DNA of 38,886 nt, from contig NZ_JALBWM010000038.1 in the NCBI RefSeq assembly GCF_023895975.1, forward strand, positions 1 to 38,886, in the 5' to 3' direction. This DNA comes from Microbulbifer okhotskensis (GTDB lineage: Bacteria > Pseudomonadota > Gammaproteobacteria > Pseudomonadales > Cellvibrionaceae). The notes beneath the pieces were generated by a model that worked only from the letters and a program-made list of their open reading frames with translations, searched no databases and had not been told where the DNA came from. Positions 18,374 to 27,555 of this stretch are shown one piece after another (positions within the stretch are counted from its first letter, which is position 1; every line of letters starts with the position of its first letter). The position numbers and the translations under genes were made by a program.

Positions 18374-19552
18374 TTAGAAACTATCACCCGGAATTCGCAC
18401 CCACCCTTCCATCAAGATGCGGGCACTTCGGCTCATTATGGCTTTGGTGGCAGTCCACTGCCCATCGACCTCTTCCGCGTGAGCACCCACGCGCAGAGTG
18501 CCGGAGGGGTGACCAAAGCAGACTGAATTCCGCTCACCACCACCGGCGGCAATATTGACCAGGGTTCCGGGAATAGAGGCAGCGGTGCCGATAGCCACAG
18601 CGGCGGTGCCCATCATGGCGTGATGCAGTTTGCCCATCGACAAGGCGCGCACGAGCAGGTCGATATCAGACGCATCGACCCTTTTGCCACTAGATGCAAT
18701 ATAGCCCTGCGGCTTGGCCACAAAGGCAATTTTTGGTGTGTGCTGGCGCGTTGCCGCTTCCTCTACAGCGGAGATCAATCCCATTTTTACCGCGCCATAG
18801 GCTCGAATGGTTTCGAACATGGCTAGCGCTTTGCTATCGCCATTAATCGCATCCTGTAGCTCTGTACCGGTATAACCGATATCATCCGCATTGAGAAAGA
18901 TCGTGGGAATACCGGCGCTGATCATAGTGGCCTTGAATACACCAAAATTCGGCACATCCAGATCATCCACCAGGTTGCCGGTAGGTAGCATGGCACCCTC
19001 GCCGTCGGCGGGGTCCATAAACTCAATCGCTACCTCCGCCGCTGGAAAGGTGACACCATCCAGCTCAAAATCCCCGGTTTCCTGCACTTCGCCGCTGGTT
19101 ATCGGCACACGAGCAATAATTGTTTGGCCAATATTGGCCTGCCAGATACGCACGCTACAGATACCATTTTCCGGCACTCTGGATGAGTCCACAAAACCAC
19201 TGTTAATGGCAAAGGCACCGACGGCAGCAGTGAGATTACCGCAGTTACCGCTCCAGTCGACAAAAGGTTTGTCGATGGATACCTGACCAAATAGATAACT
19301 CACATCATGATCAGGCTTATCGCAAGCAGACAGAATTACCGTCTTACTGGTGCTCGAAGTGGCGCCACCCATGCCGTCGGTTTGCTTGCCATAGGGGTCA
19401 GGGCTGCCAATCACGCGCAGCAGTAAATTGTCACGGGCCTCCCCTGGCACCTGCGCAACCTCGGGTAGGTCTTGCAGGCGAAAGAAAACACCCTTGCTGG
19501 TTCCCCCACGCATATAAGTCGCGGGAACTTTTACTTGAGGAGCAAATTTCAT
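18374..19552 (-). CDS. prpF: 2-methylaconitate isomerase, AcnD-accessory protein PrpF
   Basis: A 392-residue protein of the PrpF family (diaminopimelate epimerase-like fold). PrpF isomerises the 2-methylaconitate formed by AcnD, so the pair replaces PrpD in the methylcitrate cycle. Signatures are YMRGGTSKGVFF at the N-terminus, SPDPYGKQTDGMGGATSSTS followed by Lys70, and DWSGNCGNLTAA with Cys104; Lys70 and Cys104 match the Lys and Cys known to be needed in Shewanella PrpF. The C-terminus has GGGERNSVCFGHPSGTLRVG. The length is normal. It is the last gene of the prp operon, starting three bases after the acnD stop, so translation is very likely coupled. Confidence 0.95.
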   Translation of the reverse strand: MKFAPQVKVPATYMRGGTSKGVFFRLQDLPEVAQVPGEARDNLLLRVIGSPDPYGKQTDGMGGATSSTSKTVILSACDKPDHDVSYLFGQVSIDKPFVDWSGNCGNLTAAVGAFAINSGFVDSSRVPENGICSVRIWQANIGQTIIARVPITSGEVQETGDFELDGVTFPAAEVAIEFMDPADGEGAMLPTGNLVDDLDVPNFGVFKATMISAGIPTIFLNADDIGYTGTELQDAINGDSKALAMFETIRAYGAVKMGLISAVEEAATRQHTPKIAFVAKPQGYIASSGKRVDASDIDLLVRALSMGKLHHAMMGTAAVAIGTAASIPGTLVNIAAGGGERNSVCFGHPSGTLRVGAHAEEVDGQWTATKAIMSRSARILMEGWVRIPGDSF

Positions 19553-19555
19553 AAC

Positions 19556-22153
19556 TCAGGCCGTCACCCCTGCTTCGAGGAAGTCTTTGGCAAAACGTTG
19601 CAGGACGCCACCGGCTTCGTAAATGGAAACTTCTTCAGCGGTGTCCAAACGACAAGTCATGGGCACTTCGATCGCCTCTCCACTGGCACGGTGGATCAGT
19701 AGAGTCAGGGTGGCATGCGGAGTACGCTCACCGACCACATCGAAGGTCTCAGTGCCGTCAATGCCCAGGGTTTCTCGGCTAGTGCCCGGCTTAAACTCCA
19801 GCGGCAATACGCCCATACCGATCAGGTTAGTGCGGTGAATGCGCTCAAAGCCTTCAGCAACAATAGATTCAACCCCAGCCAGACGCACGCCTTTGGCAGC
19901 CCAGTCGCGAGAGGAACCCTGACCGTAATCGGCACCGGCAACGATAATCAGCGGTTGCTTGCGCTCCATATAGGTTTCGATGGCTTCCCACATGCGGGTG
20001 ACCTGCCCTTCCGGTTCGATACGGGCCAGGGAGCCCTGCTGAACGATACCGCTCTTATCGCGTACCATTTCGTTGAGCAGTTTCGGGTTGGCAAAGGTTG
20101 CACGCTGGGCAGTGAGGTGGTCGCCGCGGTGGGTTGCGTAGGAGTTAAAGTCTTCCTCTGGCAATCCCATTTTCTCCAGGTATTCACCAGCAGCGCTATT
20201 GGCTAAAATCGCATTTGAGGGTGACAGGTGGTCGGTAGTGATATTGTCACCCAACACTGCCAGCGGGCGCATACCCTTCAAGGCTCGCTCACCGGCCAAT
20301 GCCCCTTCCCAGTAAGGCGGACGGCGAATATAAGTGCTCATTGAACGCCAGTCATACAGGGGATTGCCCTGCTCTTCCGCCACGTCCCGCTCTTCAAACA
20401 TGGGGATATACACATCGCGGAACTGCTGCGGCTTTACACTCTGGCGCACGATCGCATCGATCTCTTCATCGCTGGGCCAGATATCTTTCAAAGTAATCGG
20501 TTTGCCTTCGGCATCGTATCCCAGCGCATCCTTTTCGATATCAAAACGGATGGTTCCGGCAATCGCGTAAGCCACTACCAGCGGCGGTGAAGCTAGAAAT
20601 GCCTGCTTGGCATAGGGGTGTATACGGCCATCAAAGTTGCGGTTACCAGAAAGCACGGCGGTTGAATACAAATCGCGATCGATCACTTCCTGCTGAATTT
20701 TTGGGTCGAGGGCACCGCTCATACCATTACAGGTGGTGCACGCAAAGGCCACAACACCGAAGCCCATCTGCTCTAAATCCGGCAGAAGATCAGCCTCCTG
20801 CAGATACATTTTCACCGTCTTGGACCCGGGTGCCAGAGAGCTTTTCACCCAGGGCTTGCGGCTCAGGCCGAGCTTATTGGCATTGCGGGCAATCAGGCCT
20901 GCGGCAATCATGTTGCGCGGGTTGCTGGTATTGGTACAGCTGGTAATGGCCGCGATAATCACCGCGCCATCGGGCATCTCGCCCGCTTTTTCTTCCCAAG
21001 GCTTGGCGATGCCGCGATTGGCCAGCTCAGAAGCCGGCAGCAATGCATGGGGGTTAGATGGGCCAGCCAGGTTACGACCTATATGAGTTAGGTCGAACGT
21101 CAATACACGCTCATATTCGGCATCTTTCAAGGTGTCGGACCAGAGCCCGGTTTCCTTGGCAAATTTCTCAACCAGTGTCACTTGTTCATCATCACGGCCG
21201 GTGAGCTTCAGATAATCGATGGTCTGCTCATCGATCGAGAACATGGCCGCAGTGGCGCCGTATTCCGGCGTCATATTGGAAATGGTGGCGCGATCGCCCA
21301 AGCTCAAATTGGAAGCACCTTCGCCATAGAATTCCAGGTAGGCGCCAACCACACGCTCACGGCGCAGGAATTCAGTCAGAGCCAAGACTAAATCGGTGCC
21401 GGTAATACCAGGCTGCAGTTTGCCAGTCAGCTCTACGCCGACGATATCCGGCAGACGCATATAGGAAGCACGGCCGAGCATAACGCTCTCAGCTTCGAGG
21501 CCACCTACCCCAACAGAAATAACCCCCAGAGCATCCACCATCGGCGTGTGACTGTCGGTACCGACACAGGTATCCGGGAAAGCCACACCTTCGCGCACCT
21601 GCACCACTGGGGACATTTTCTCCAGATTAATTTGGTGCATGATGCCGTTTCCGGGCGGAATCACATCCACGTTTTCAAAGGCGGTTTTAGTCCAGTTGAT
21701 AAAGTGAAAGCGGTCTTCATTGCGGCGCTCTTCCACTGCGCGGTTTTTCTCGAAGGCATCCTTCTCAAAACCGGGGTGCTCTACCGCCAGAGAGTGATCC
21801 ACGATCAACTGGGTGGGAACGACTGGATTTACCTTGGCAGGATCACCGCCCTTATCGGCAATGGCATCGCGCAGGCCCGCGAGGTCCACCAACGCGGTTT
21901 GACCGAGGATATCGTGGCACACCACACGCGCTGGGAACCAGGGAAAGTCCAGCTCACGCTTGCGCTCAATAATCTGCTTGAGGGAGTCGGTCAGCCTATC
22001 CGGCTCGCAGCGACGCACCAGGTTTTCCGCCAGAATACGGGAGGTATACGGCAGTTTGGCATAGGCACCGGGCTGGATCGTATCTACGGCGGTGCGGGTA
22101 TCGAAATAATCGAGGTCTGAACCTGGCAGTGATTTGCGGTAATCAGTATTCAT
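19556..22153 (-). CDS. acnD: Fe/S-dependent 2-methylcitrate dehydratase AcnD
   Basis: An 865-residue aconitase-family enzyme that dehydrates 2-methylcitrate to 2-methylaconitate in the cytoplasm. It carries the three [4Fe-4S] ligands with aconitase spacing: Cys406 in ITSCTNTSNP, and Cys472 and Cys475 in ACTTCNGMSG. Other aconitase blocks include FPDTCVGTDSHTPMVDALGV, GSSRDWAAKG and the swivel domain from about residue 640. Its direct coupling to prpF and place after prpC identify it as AcnD rather than AcnA. The upstream gap to prpC is 126 bases and contains an 11-bp hairpin. No good Shine-Dalgarno is seen before ATG 22153, which is odd for an operon gene. Confidence 0.95.
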   Translation of the reverse strand: MNTDYRKSLPGSDLDYFDTRTAVDTIQPGAYAKLPYTSRILAENLVRRCEPDRLTDSLKQIIERKRELDFPWFPARVVCHDILGQTALVDLAGLRDAIADKGGDPAKVNPVVPTQLIVDHSLAVEHPGFEKDAFEKNRAVEERRNEDRFHFINWTKTAFENVDVIPPGNGIMHQINLEKMSPVVQVREGVAFPDTCVGTDSHTPMVDALGVISVGVGGLEAESVMLGRASYMRLPDIVGVELTGKLQPGITGTDLVLALTEFLRRERVVGAYLEFYGEGASNLSLGDRATISNMTPEYGATAAMFSIDEQTIDYLKLTGRDDEQVTLVEKFAKETGLWSDTLKDAEYERVLTFDLTHIGRNLAGPSNPHALLPASELANRGIAKPWEEKAGEMPDGAVIIAAITSCTNTSNPRNMIAAGLIARNANKLGLSRKPWVKSSLAPGSKTVKMYLQEADLLPDLEQMGFGVVAFACTTCNGMSGALDPKIQQEVIDRDLYSTAVLSGNRNFDGRIHPYAKQAFLASPPLVVAYAIAGTIRFDIEKDALGYDAEGKPITLKDIWPSDEEIDAIVRQSVKPQQFRDVYIPMFEERDVAEEQGNPLYDWRSMSTYIRRPPYWEGALAGERALKGMRPLAVLGDNITTDHLSPSNAILANSAAGEYLEKMGLPEEDFNSYATHRGDHLTAQRATFANPKLLNEMVRDKSGIVQQGSLARIEPEGQVTRMWEAIETYMERKQPLIIVAGADYGQGSSRDWAAKGVRLAGVESIVAEGFERIHRTNLIGMGVLPLEFKPGTSRETLGIDGTETFDVVGERTPHATLTLLIHRASGEAIEVPMTCRLDTAEEVSIYEAGGVLQRFAKDFLEAGVTA

Positions 22154-22203
22154 AGCTTGGTAAATCAGTCGAATCGTTTTTTAAATAGTATCGCTTCTGA
22201 GAG

Positions 22204-22240
22204 CGGCTTCAGGTCACCAATAAAAAGCAACCTGAAGCCG
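22204..22240 (-). promoter_or_regulatory. Intercistronic hairpin between prpC and acnD
   Basis: CGGCTTCAGGT (22204-22214) and ACCTGAAGCCG (22230-22240) form a perfect 11-bp stem with a 15-base loop. No T-run follows on the minus strand, so it is not an intrinsic terminator. It could be a stability or processing element that sets the ratio of prpB/prpC to acnD/prpF message. Confidence 0.5.
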
Positions 22241-22279
22241 GCACACTGGGTGTGCATCATTTCTGGAGAGAAATGAAAA

Positions 22280-23407
22280 TTAACCGCGCTTGGCGATTGG
22301 CGTTACCGTGCGTGGCTCTACACCGACATATTCCGCACTTGGGCGAATAATGCGGTTGTCTGCGCGCTGCTCAAACACGTGTGCAGCCCAGCCAGTAACG
22401 CGGGACATCACAAAGATGGGCGTGAACAGCTTGGTGGGGATGCCCATGAAGTGATAAGCGGAAGCGTGGAAGAAATCGGCATTACAAAATAGCTTTTTCT
22501 CACGCCACATCACAGCTTCACAGCGCACAGATACTGGGTACAGTCGGGTATCACCAACATCTTCAGCCAGCTTTTCAGCCCAGGTTTTGATGATCTCATT
22601 GCGCGGATCGGACTCGCGGTAAATCGCATGGCCAAAGCCCATTATTTTTTCTTTGCGCTCGAGCATGCACAGCAGCCCTTGTTCCGCTTCATCCGGGCTG
22701 GAGAAGCTTTCAATCAGCTCCATCGCTGCTTCATTGGCACCACCGTGCAGCGGTCCACGCAGGGTGCCGATGGCACCAGTAATGCAGCTGAACAGATCAG
22801 ACAAAGTGGAGGCACATACGCGCGCGGTAAATGTAGATGCGTTGAACTCATGCTCGGCGTACAGGATCAGGGAAACATTCATCACCTGTTCGTGCAGAGG
22901 ATTAGGTTTCTCGCCGCGCAGCATGTGCAGGAAGTGTCCACCAATACTGTTATCATCCGTTTCGGTTTCGATACGCACATCGTCGTGAGTGAAACGATAC
23001 CAATAGCAGATAATGGATGGGAAAGCGGCCAGCAGTCGGTTGGCTTTTTCCAATTGCTGTGCAAAAGAGTCTTCACCTTCCAGATTGCCCAACATGGAAC
23101 AACCGGTACGCATTACATCCATGGGGTGGGCGTCGGCAGGAATACGCTCGAGTACTTCCTTCAATGCTTGCGGCAAACCACGCATACTCTTTAGCAGCGC
23201 CTTGTACTCAACCAGCTGAGCGCTAGTGGGCAGCTCCCCGTAGAAAATCAGGTGGGCAACTTCTTCAAATTCACAGTTCTTCGCCAGGTCTTTGATATCG
23301 TAACCGCGATAAGTGAGACCAGAACCCGTTTTACCTACCGTAGACAGCGCAGTTTTACCCGCTACCTGACCGCGCAGGCCAGCTCCACTCAATGCTTTCT
23401 CTGCCAT
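22280..23407 (-). CDS. prpC: 2-methylcitrate synthase
   Basis: A 375-residue citrate-synthase family enzyme that condenses propionyl-CoA with oxaloacetate to 2-methylcitrate. The short form without an N-terminal regulatory domain fits PrpC. The catalytic triad is visible: His221 in RGPLHGGANEAAMELI, His260 in KIMGFGHAIYRESDPRN, and Asp311 in FCNADFFHASAYHFMG. The N-terminus GLRGQVAGKTALSTVGK and TYRGYDIKDLA is typical of methylcitrate synthases. AGGGGAA precedes the ATG. Third gene of the prp operon, after prpB (86-base gap). It shares the operon promoter upstream of prpR. Confidence 0.96.
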   Translation of the reverse strand: MAEKALSGAGLRGQVAGKTALSTVGKTGSGLTYRGYDIKDLAKNCEFEEVAHLIFYGELPTSAQLVEYKALLKSMRGLPQALKEVLERIPADAHPMDVMRTGCSMLGNLEGEDSFAQQLEKANRLLAAFPSIICYWYRFTHDDVRIETETDDNSIGGHFLHMLRGEKPNPLHEQVMNVSLILYAEHEFNASTFTARVCASTLSDLFSCITGAIGTLRGPLHGGANEAAMELIESFSSPDEAEQGLLCMLERKEKIMGFGHAIYRESDPRNEIIKTWAEKLAEDVGDTRLYPVSVRCEAVMWREKKLFCNADFFHASAYHFMGIPTKLFTPIFVMSRVTGWAAHVFEQRADNRIIRPSAEYVGVEPRTVTPIAKRG

Positions 23408-23493
23408 CGTCTTATTTCCCCTGTTTTATACACATTGCTGTGTTCATCCAATTGAAAGCGCAACTCCCAAACACCGGTCCGGGAAGCCAATCC

Positions 23494-24372
23494 TTACTTA
23501 TTGAAAAGCTCGTCCAGCTTCTGCTCAAACTCGTGATAATTCAGGTAATCGTACAGCTCTTCACGGGTCTGCATGGTATCGACAACCGCTTGCTGGTCAC
23601 CATTTTGCAAGATGTTGGTGTACACGTTTTCGGCTGCACGGTTCATCGCTCGAAATGCCGACAACGGATACAGTACGATATCTGCACCCGCTTCGCCCAA
23701 ATCTTTGCTGTTATACAGCTTGGTTCTACCAAATTCGGTAATATTGGCCAAAATCGGCACATTTAGTGCGTCCTTAAAGGCACGATAGTGTTCTAATTCA
23801 GTTACTGCTTCAGCGAAGATACCGTCTGCACCAGCCTCAATGCAGGCCTGGGCGCGCTCAATCGCAGCCTCTAGCCCTTCCTGTGCAAAAGCATCAGTAC
23901 GCGCCATGATGAAGAAGTCGTCATCGGTCCGTGCATCCACAGCGGCCTTGATGCGGTCCACCATTTCCTGCTTGGAAACAATTTCTTTATTGGGCCGATG
24001 GCCACAACGTTTCTGGGCGACCTGGTCTTCGATATGCACGGCAGCTGCGCCAGCACGGATCATCTCTTTAACAGTACGGACAATATTGAAAGCCCCTCCC
24101 CAACCGGTATCGATATCTACCAGTAAGGGCAGCTCGCTGGCAGCAGTAATGCGGCGTACATCCTCGAGCACATTGTCGAGACTGGTCATCCCCAGGTCCG
24201 GCAGCCCGTAGGAAGCGTTAGCAACACCAGCGCCAGAAAGATAAATAGCCTTGTGACCAATACGCTCGGCCATGATTGCGGAATAGGCGTTAATAGTACC
24301 AACCACTTGCAGCGGTTGATTCTCAGCGAGTGCGGCGCGGAAACGCGCGCCAGCGGAAGGCTTTTGGCTCAT
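23494..24372 (-). CDS. prpB: 2-methylisocitrate lyase
   Basis: A 292-residue member of the isocitrate lyase/PEP mutase superfamily that cleaves 2-methylisocitrate to pyruvate and succinate, the last step of the methylcitrate cycle. The catalytic motif KRCGH is at residues 121-125 with Cys123; metal-binding acids lie in [11 protein letters not shown] (Asp86, Asp88); the N-terminus has [20 protein letters not shown]. The length equals that of known PrpB. GAGGTAG, which includes the stop codon of the upstream regulator gene, is the ribosome binding site, and the gap to that gene is 3 bases, so the two are coupled. Confidence 0.97.
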   Translation of the reverse strand: MSQKPSAGARFRAALAENQPLQVVGTINAYSAIMAERIGHKAIYLSGAGVANASYGLPDLGMTSLDNVLEDVRRITAASELPLLVDIDTGWGGAFNIVRTVKEMIRAGAAAVHIEDQVAQKRCGHRPNKEIVSKQEMVDRIKAAVDARTDDDFFIMARTDAFAQEGLEAAIERAQACIEAGADGIFAEAVTELEHYRAFKDALNVPILANITEFGRTKLYNSKDLGEAGADIVLYPLSAFRAMNRAAENVYTNILQNGDQQAVVDTMQTREELYDYLNYHEFEQKLDELFNK

Positions 24373-24375
24373 GCT

Positions 24376-25056
24376 CTACCTCAGTTTGTTTTCAATGTTT
24401 ATCCTTGAAGCACGGATATGTCGGCGCATTAGCAACTCAGCCAGCTCCCCGTCCCCGGCCTCAATGGCTTCAATAATATGACTGTGCTCACGAAACGCCC
24501 GCCGGGCCCTGGGACTGGCCATACCCAATTGGTAGCGATACATACGGACACGGTAATAAAGACGGTTGCACAGGGTGTCGATCAATAAGTCGTTCTTGGA
24601 GGCTTGCACTAGGCGAAAGTGAAAGTCGAAGTCCCCTTCCGGCTGGAAATACGCCTTACCAGCTTGTAATTCTTCTTGTTGCTCGTGGTGATCGAGCATT
24701 TGGCGCAATTCGACCAAATCATCCTCGGTACGCTGTTCGGCCGCGAGACGACACGCCATGCCCTCAAGGGCTTCGCGCATATCATAGAGCTCTAACAGAC
24801 CGCGCTCACTCAAGTCCACAACTCGAGCGCCCACATTGACCCGCCGCTCCAGAAGCCCTAGGGACTCCAAGCGCATAAGCGCTTCCCGCAAACTCCCGCG
24901 ACTGGCATTAAATCGGCGCGCAAGTTCCGGTTCGCTGATCTTACTGCCAGGGGCAACCTGCCCCTCGACGATTTCAGCTCGCAAGATCAAAAATAAGCGT
25001 TCGGCCAAACTTCGACCGGCATCCGAAGCTGAATCACCTGTACCAACTAAAGCCAT
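24376..25056 (-). CDS. prpR: GntR/FCD-family regulator of the prp operon
   Basis: A 226-residue FadR-subfamily GntR regulator. Residues about 14-78 are the winged helix-turn-helix, with GSKISEPELARRFNASRGSL and REALMRLESLGLLERR. Residues about 85-220 form the helical FCD domain with its probable metal ligands, Asp and His in DFDFHFRLV, His in EHSHIIEAIEAGD and His in LMRRHI. In bacteria with acnD and prpF, a GntR protein at this place commonly represses the operon and responds to a cycle intermediate, probably 2-methylcitrate; this is inferred here. It is not the sigma-54 type PrpR of enterobacteria. It is the first gene of the operon and should regulate itself through the palindromes at 25067 and 25141. 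Confidence 0.92.
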   Translation of the reverse strand: MALVGTGDSASDAGRSLAERLFLILRAEIVEGQVAPGSKISEPELARRFNASRGSLREALMRLESLGLLERRVNVGARVVDLSERGLLELYDMREALEGMACRLAAEQRTEDDLVELRQMLDHHEQQEELQAGKAYFQPEGDFDFHFRLVQASKNDLLIDTLCNRLYYRVRMYRYQLGMASPRARRAFREHSHIIEAIEAGDGELAELLMRRHIRASRINIENKLR

Positions 25057-25066
25057 GTCGCCCCTA

Positions 25067-25080
25067 GATTGTCGACAATC
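25067..25080. promoter_or_regulatory. Probable PrpR operator, proximal
   Basis: A perfect 14-base palindrome GATTGTCGACAATC ends about ten bases upstream of the prpR start codon. Its size and form (TTGT...ACAA core) suit FadR-type GntR dimers. Binding here would block transcription start or early elongation of the whole prp operon. The assignment rests on position, symmetry and the second copy. Confidence 0.7.
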
Positions 25081-25140
25081 CTATTAAAGTAAGACCTTAA
25101 ATCACAAGCTTTTCGACGTCAACCGAATAAACCATTAAGG

Positions 25141-25152
25141 ATTGTTGACAAT
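25141..25152. promoter_or_regulatory. Probable PrpR operator, distal
   Basis: ATTGTTGACAAT differs from the core of the proximal site (ATTGTCGACAAT) by one base. The two centres are 73 bases apart, about seven DNA turns, which would allow looping. It lies upstream of the presumed prp promoter and contains a plus-strand TTGACA, so it might also affect the DUF2062 gene. Confidence 0.6.
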
Positions 25153-25357
25153 AGGGCAAAATGGGTGACTTTTCATAGACCAGTAGTCTTGCCATCTTTT
25201 AGTGGGCATAATAGCGCCCGCGCCAGATAGGGTATGCCCTGCTAATGCCGGCGCTCTATGCTTATCTGGGGCTGAGGGAAAATCCCATAGAAAGAATATC
25301 CACGCCTCGGAACAGCGCTTATTTTAGGCTGCCACCACCCAGGTTATAGACAGAGTT

Positions 25358-25882
25358 ATGCCGAAGAGTATTATCAGGCGATGGCTGCCAAGCCCCGAAG
25401 AAGTTCGAGCCAACAACGGCCTCAAATTTCTGGGGACTCTTCTTCACGATCCCAATCTTTTTCATCTGAACCGCCACTCGGTCTCGGTCGCTTTTGCAGT
25501 TGGCGTATTTGTCAGCTTCTTGCCGCTACCCGGCCAAATGGTGCTTGCTGCACTACTCGCTCTGTGGCTGCGCTGTAACCTGCCTTTATCGATGATTCTG
25601 GTTTGGATTAGTAATCCGATAACTATGCCGGCTATTTTCTATAGCACCTACAAGCTTGGCGCTTGGGTGTTGGGGGCGCCACCGGTGGACTTCAGCATTG
25701 AGCTATCTTGGGAGTGGTTAACTACTGAGGTGAGCAAAATCTGGATACCGCTATTTACCGGCTCACTTTTAGCCGGCGCCTTCTCTGCCGCCGTCGCTTA
25801 TTTTACCATGCGAGCCCTTTGGCGCTGGCATGTCGTGAAAAGGTGGAAACTGCGCATACAAAGGCGCTCAACTGCGGGTTAG
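25358..25882 (+). CDS. DUF2062 membrane protein
   Basis: A 174-residue inner-membrane protein of the DUF2062 family. Family features are the N-terminal segment with HLNRHSVSVAFAVGVFVSFL, the following PLPGQMVLAALLALWLRCNL, and SNPITMPAIFYSTYKLGAWV; a further hydrophobic segment lies at about residues 130-152. The family is linked with glycosyltransferase or cell-envelope genes in other species, but no activity is known. The ribosome binding site is weak (AGAG before ATG 25358). Its stop codon overlaps, tail to tail, that of the small membrane protein on the other strand (shared TTAG). Confidence 0.85.
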   Translation: MPKSIIRRWLPSPEEVRANNGLKFLGTLLHDPNLFHLNRHSVSVAFAVGVFVSFLPLPGQMVLAALLALWLRCNLPLSMILVWISNPITMPAIFYSTYKLGAWVLGAPPVDFSIELSWEWLTTEVSKIWIPLFTGSLLAGAFSAAVAYFTMRALWRWHVVKRWKLRIQRRSTAG

Positions 25883-26295
25883 CATTTACCGCTGGATGCC
25901 TTCTCCACAATCCAATAGGCGACCCCCCCAGCGACGACTGCCAGCAGTGCAGAAAAAAGATAGCCGGCAAGGATTCCCAAAGAAAGTGCGACAGGCGCGC
26001 CAATCAAGAAAGTCCAAAGCGCGACTTTAGCGGCGTTGGCGACAGCCGCCAACGCCGCTGCCCAAACTGCCATCAGAGCAGAAAGGGCCACACCAATAGA
26101 AACAATCCAGGTGGGCCATAGCTCCCAACCTTCCTCATAGCATACCGATCCCTCGTGCATGCCATGAGGGCAGAAACTGAGGACATACCATTCGTCAAAT
26201 AATAACGTGAGATATACCGCCAGGCACCAAGCTAAAATCGCCGCCGGAACTGGCAGTAACTTACGCAAAACCTGGCGACTCTTTTTTACTCCCAC
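25879..26295 (-). CDS. Small membrane protein of unknown function
   Basis: A 138-residue protein with about four hydrophobic segments (near residues 14-34, 61-84, 86-108 and 108-130), and a loop after the first that carries two cysteines (SFCPHGMHEGSVCYEE), probably periplasmic and able to form a disulphide. I do not recognise the family. The start is GTG at 26295, directly after the lolE TGA, so it is translated as part of the lol operon; a role in the envelope is a guess from context. Its last bases overlap the stop of the DUF2062 gene on the other strand. Confidence 0.7.
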   Translation of the reverse strand: MGVKKSRQVLRKLLPVPAAILAWCLAVYLTLLFDEWYVLSFCPHGMHEGSVCYEEGWELWPTWIVSIGVALSALMAVWAAALAAVANAAKVALWTFLIGAPVALSLGILAGYLFSALLAVVAGGVAYWIVEKASSGKC

Positions 26296-27555
26296 TCACT
26301 CGTTGCGCAACGCCGCCGCCGGCTGCACCCTACTGGCTTGCAGGGCCGGATAGAGAGTCGCCAACAGACTGAGAACAAACCCAGCCCCCACTACGAGAAC
26401 CACATCTCCCCACATTAATTCAGACGGCAGGTAATCCACCGGATAGACGTCGGACTTCAAGAACTGGATACCCAGTATTGACTCAAGTCCCGCTACCAGA
26501 TCTGTAATCGTCAGAGCCCCCAACACGCCCACGGCACCCCCAACCACAGCGCCCACCAACCCCACTAGCGCGCCCTGACTCACAAAAGTCAGCAAAATCT
26601 GCCGGGTACTGGCCCCCATGGTTCTGAGAATGGCGATATCGGTATGCTTATCGATAACCACCATCACCAGCGTGGAAACTACATTGAAGGCCGCAATTGC
26701 AATAATCAACAGCACCAACAGCCCCACCAGATTGCGGGACATTTGAATCGCCTGATACAGGTTGCCGTGGGTTCGACTCCAATCGGTTCCGTAGAAATTG
26801 CCCCTCGGCAACTCCGTCAACAAGCGCCGCATCACCCAGTTGGCCTCTAGCATTTCTTTAACCCGCAACTGAACCCCAGCACCACTATTGCCACCTGCCA
26901 GCGCTTTGGCCTGCTGCCAGGAAACCAATGCAAGGGACTGATCCAGTACTGTCCCCGAATGGAATACTTCAGCCACTCGAAACCCGGCCACCCGGGCTGC
27001 ACGACGGGCACCGGTAACACTATTCGAATTGGGCACAATTAAAGAGAGATAATCCCCCGCCTCCACTCCGAGTTTCTCTGCGATTCCAGTACCCAGCACC
27101 ACACCTGGCTCCGAGAGATTCAGCAAAGCCGCAAAAGACTCTTTCTTGAGGAAGTCGCCAATACTGGAAACCTCGGCAATGGTTTCCGGATTCACTCCCT
27201 GCACCAACAGCGGCGTCACTTCCGCCCCCCGCCGGGCCAGCGCATTCACCTGCCAGACTTCTGCTGCGGAAAGCACCTCTGGGTCAGATGCCAATTGCTG
27301 ACGCAGTTGAGGCCAGTCCACGTCCGGACTGGCGTTATAGATGGTGACGTGGGGCATAATGCCAAGAATGCGCTCTCTCAATTCGCGGTCAAAGCCATTC
27401 ATCACAGACATCACCACAATCATCAAGGCAACACCGAGCACCAGACCAATCATCGACAGTCCGGAGATAAACGACACCAGCCCCGATGAGTCATCACCTC
27501 GGCGCTGAGCGCCGGCATAGCGCAGCCCAATAAATGCGGAAAGTGGTTTAAACAT
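26296..27555 (-). CDS. lolE: Lipoprotein-releasing ABC permease LolE
   Basis: A 419-residue inner-membrane subunit of the LolCDE complex, which takes mature lipoproteins from the inner membrane and hands them to LolA. The first membrane helix is followed by [17 protein letters not shown]; a large periplasmic domain covers about residues 50-265, and three helices close the protein (FtsX-like core, ending [19 protein letters not shown]). It is called LolE because the periplasmic part has [13 protein letters not shown] and [16 protein letters not shown], like E. coli LolE, and because it is third in a C-D-E order. ATG at 27555, with AGGGTG before it, overlaps the end of lolD by 8 bases; a GTG two codons upstream is the alternative. 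Confidence 0.9.
   Translation of the reverse strand: MFKPLSAFIGLRYAGAQRRGDDSSGLVSFISGLSMIGLVLGVALMIVVMSVMNGFDRELRERILGIMPHVTIYNASPDVDWPQLRQQLASDPEVLSAAEVWQVNALARRGAEVTPLLVQGVNPETIAEVSSIGDFLKKESFAALLNLSEPGVVLGTGIAEKLGVEAGDYLSLIVPNSNSVTGARRAARVAGFRVAEVFHSGTVLDQSLALVSWQQAKALAGGNSGAGVQLRVKEMLEANWVMRRLLTELPRGNFYGTDWSRTHGNLYQAIQMSRNLVGLLVLLIIAIAAFNVVSTLVMVVIDKHTDIAILRTMGASTRQILLTFVSQGALVGLVGAVVGGAVGVLGALTITDLVAGLESILGIQFLKSDVYPVDYLPSELMWGDVVLVVGAGFVLSLLATLYPALQASRVQPAAALRNE

Larger units (their letters stand above)
25057..25357. other. Divergent promoter region, prp operon and DUF2062 gene
   Basis: Three hundred bases between the divergent prpR and DUF2062 genes. The prpR-proximal half carries two palindromic operators and a possible minus-strand -35 (TTGACG, complement of 25117-25122; a -10 at 17 bases, TAAGGT, is poor). 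The half near the DUF2062 gene shows no clear promoter. Confidence 0.5.

Noticed and set aside
18178..18558. Plus-strand frame of 126 residues after the orphan exported gene
   Set aside because: Its second half is antisense to prpF, and the first half lacks a motif or ribosome binding site.
21548..22120. Plus-strand frame of 190 residues inside acnD
   Set aside because: Antisense to a catalytic enzyme with all motifs; the frame is open only by codon bias.
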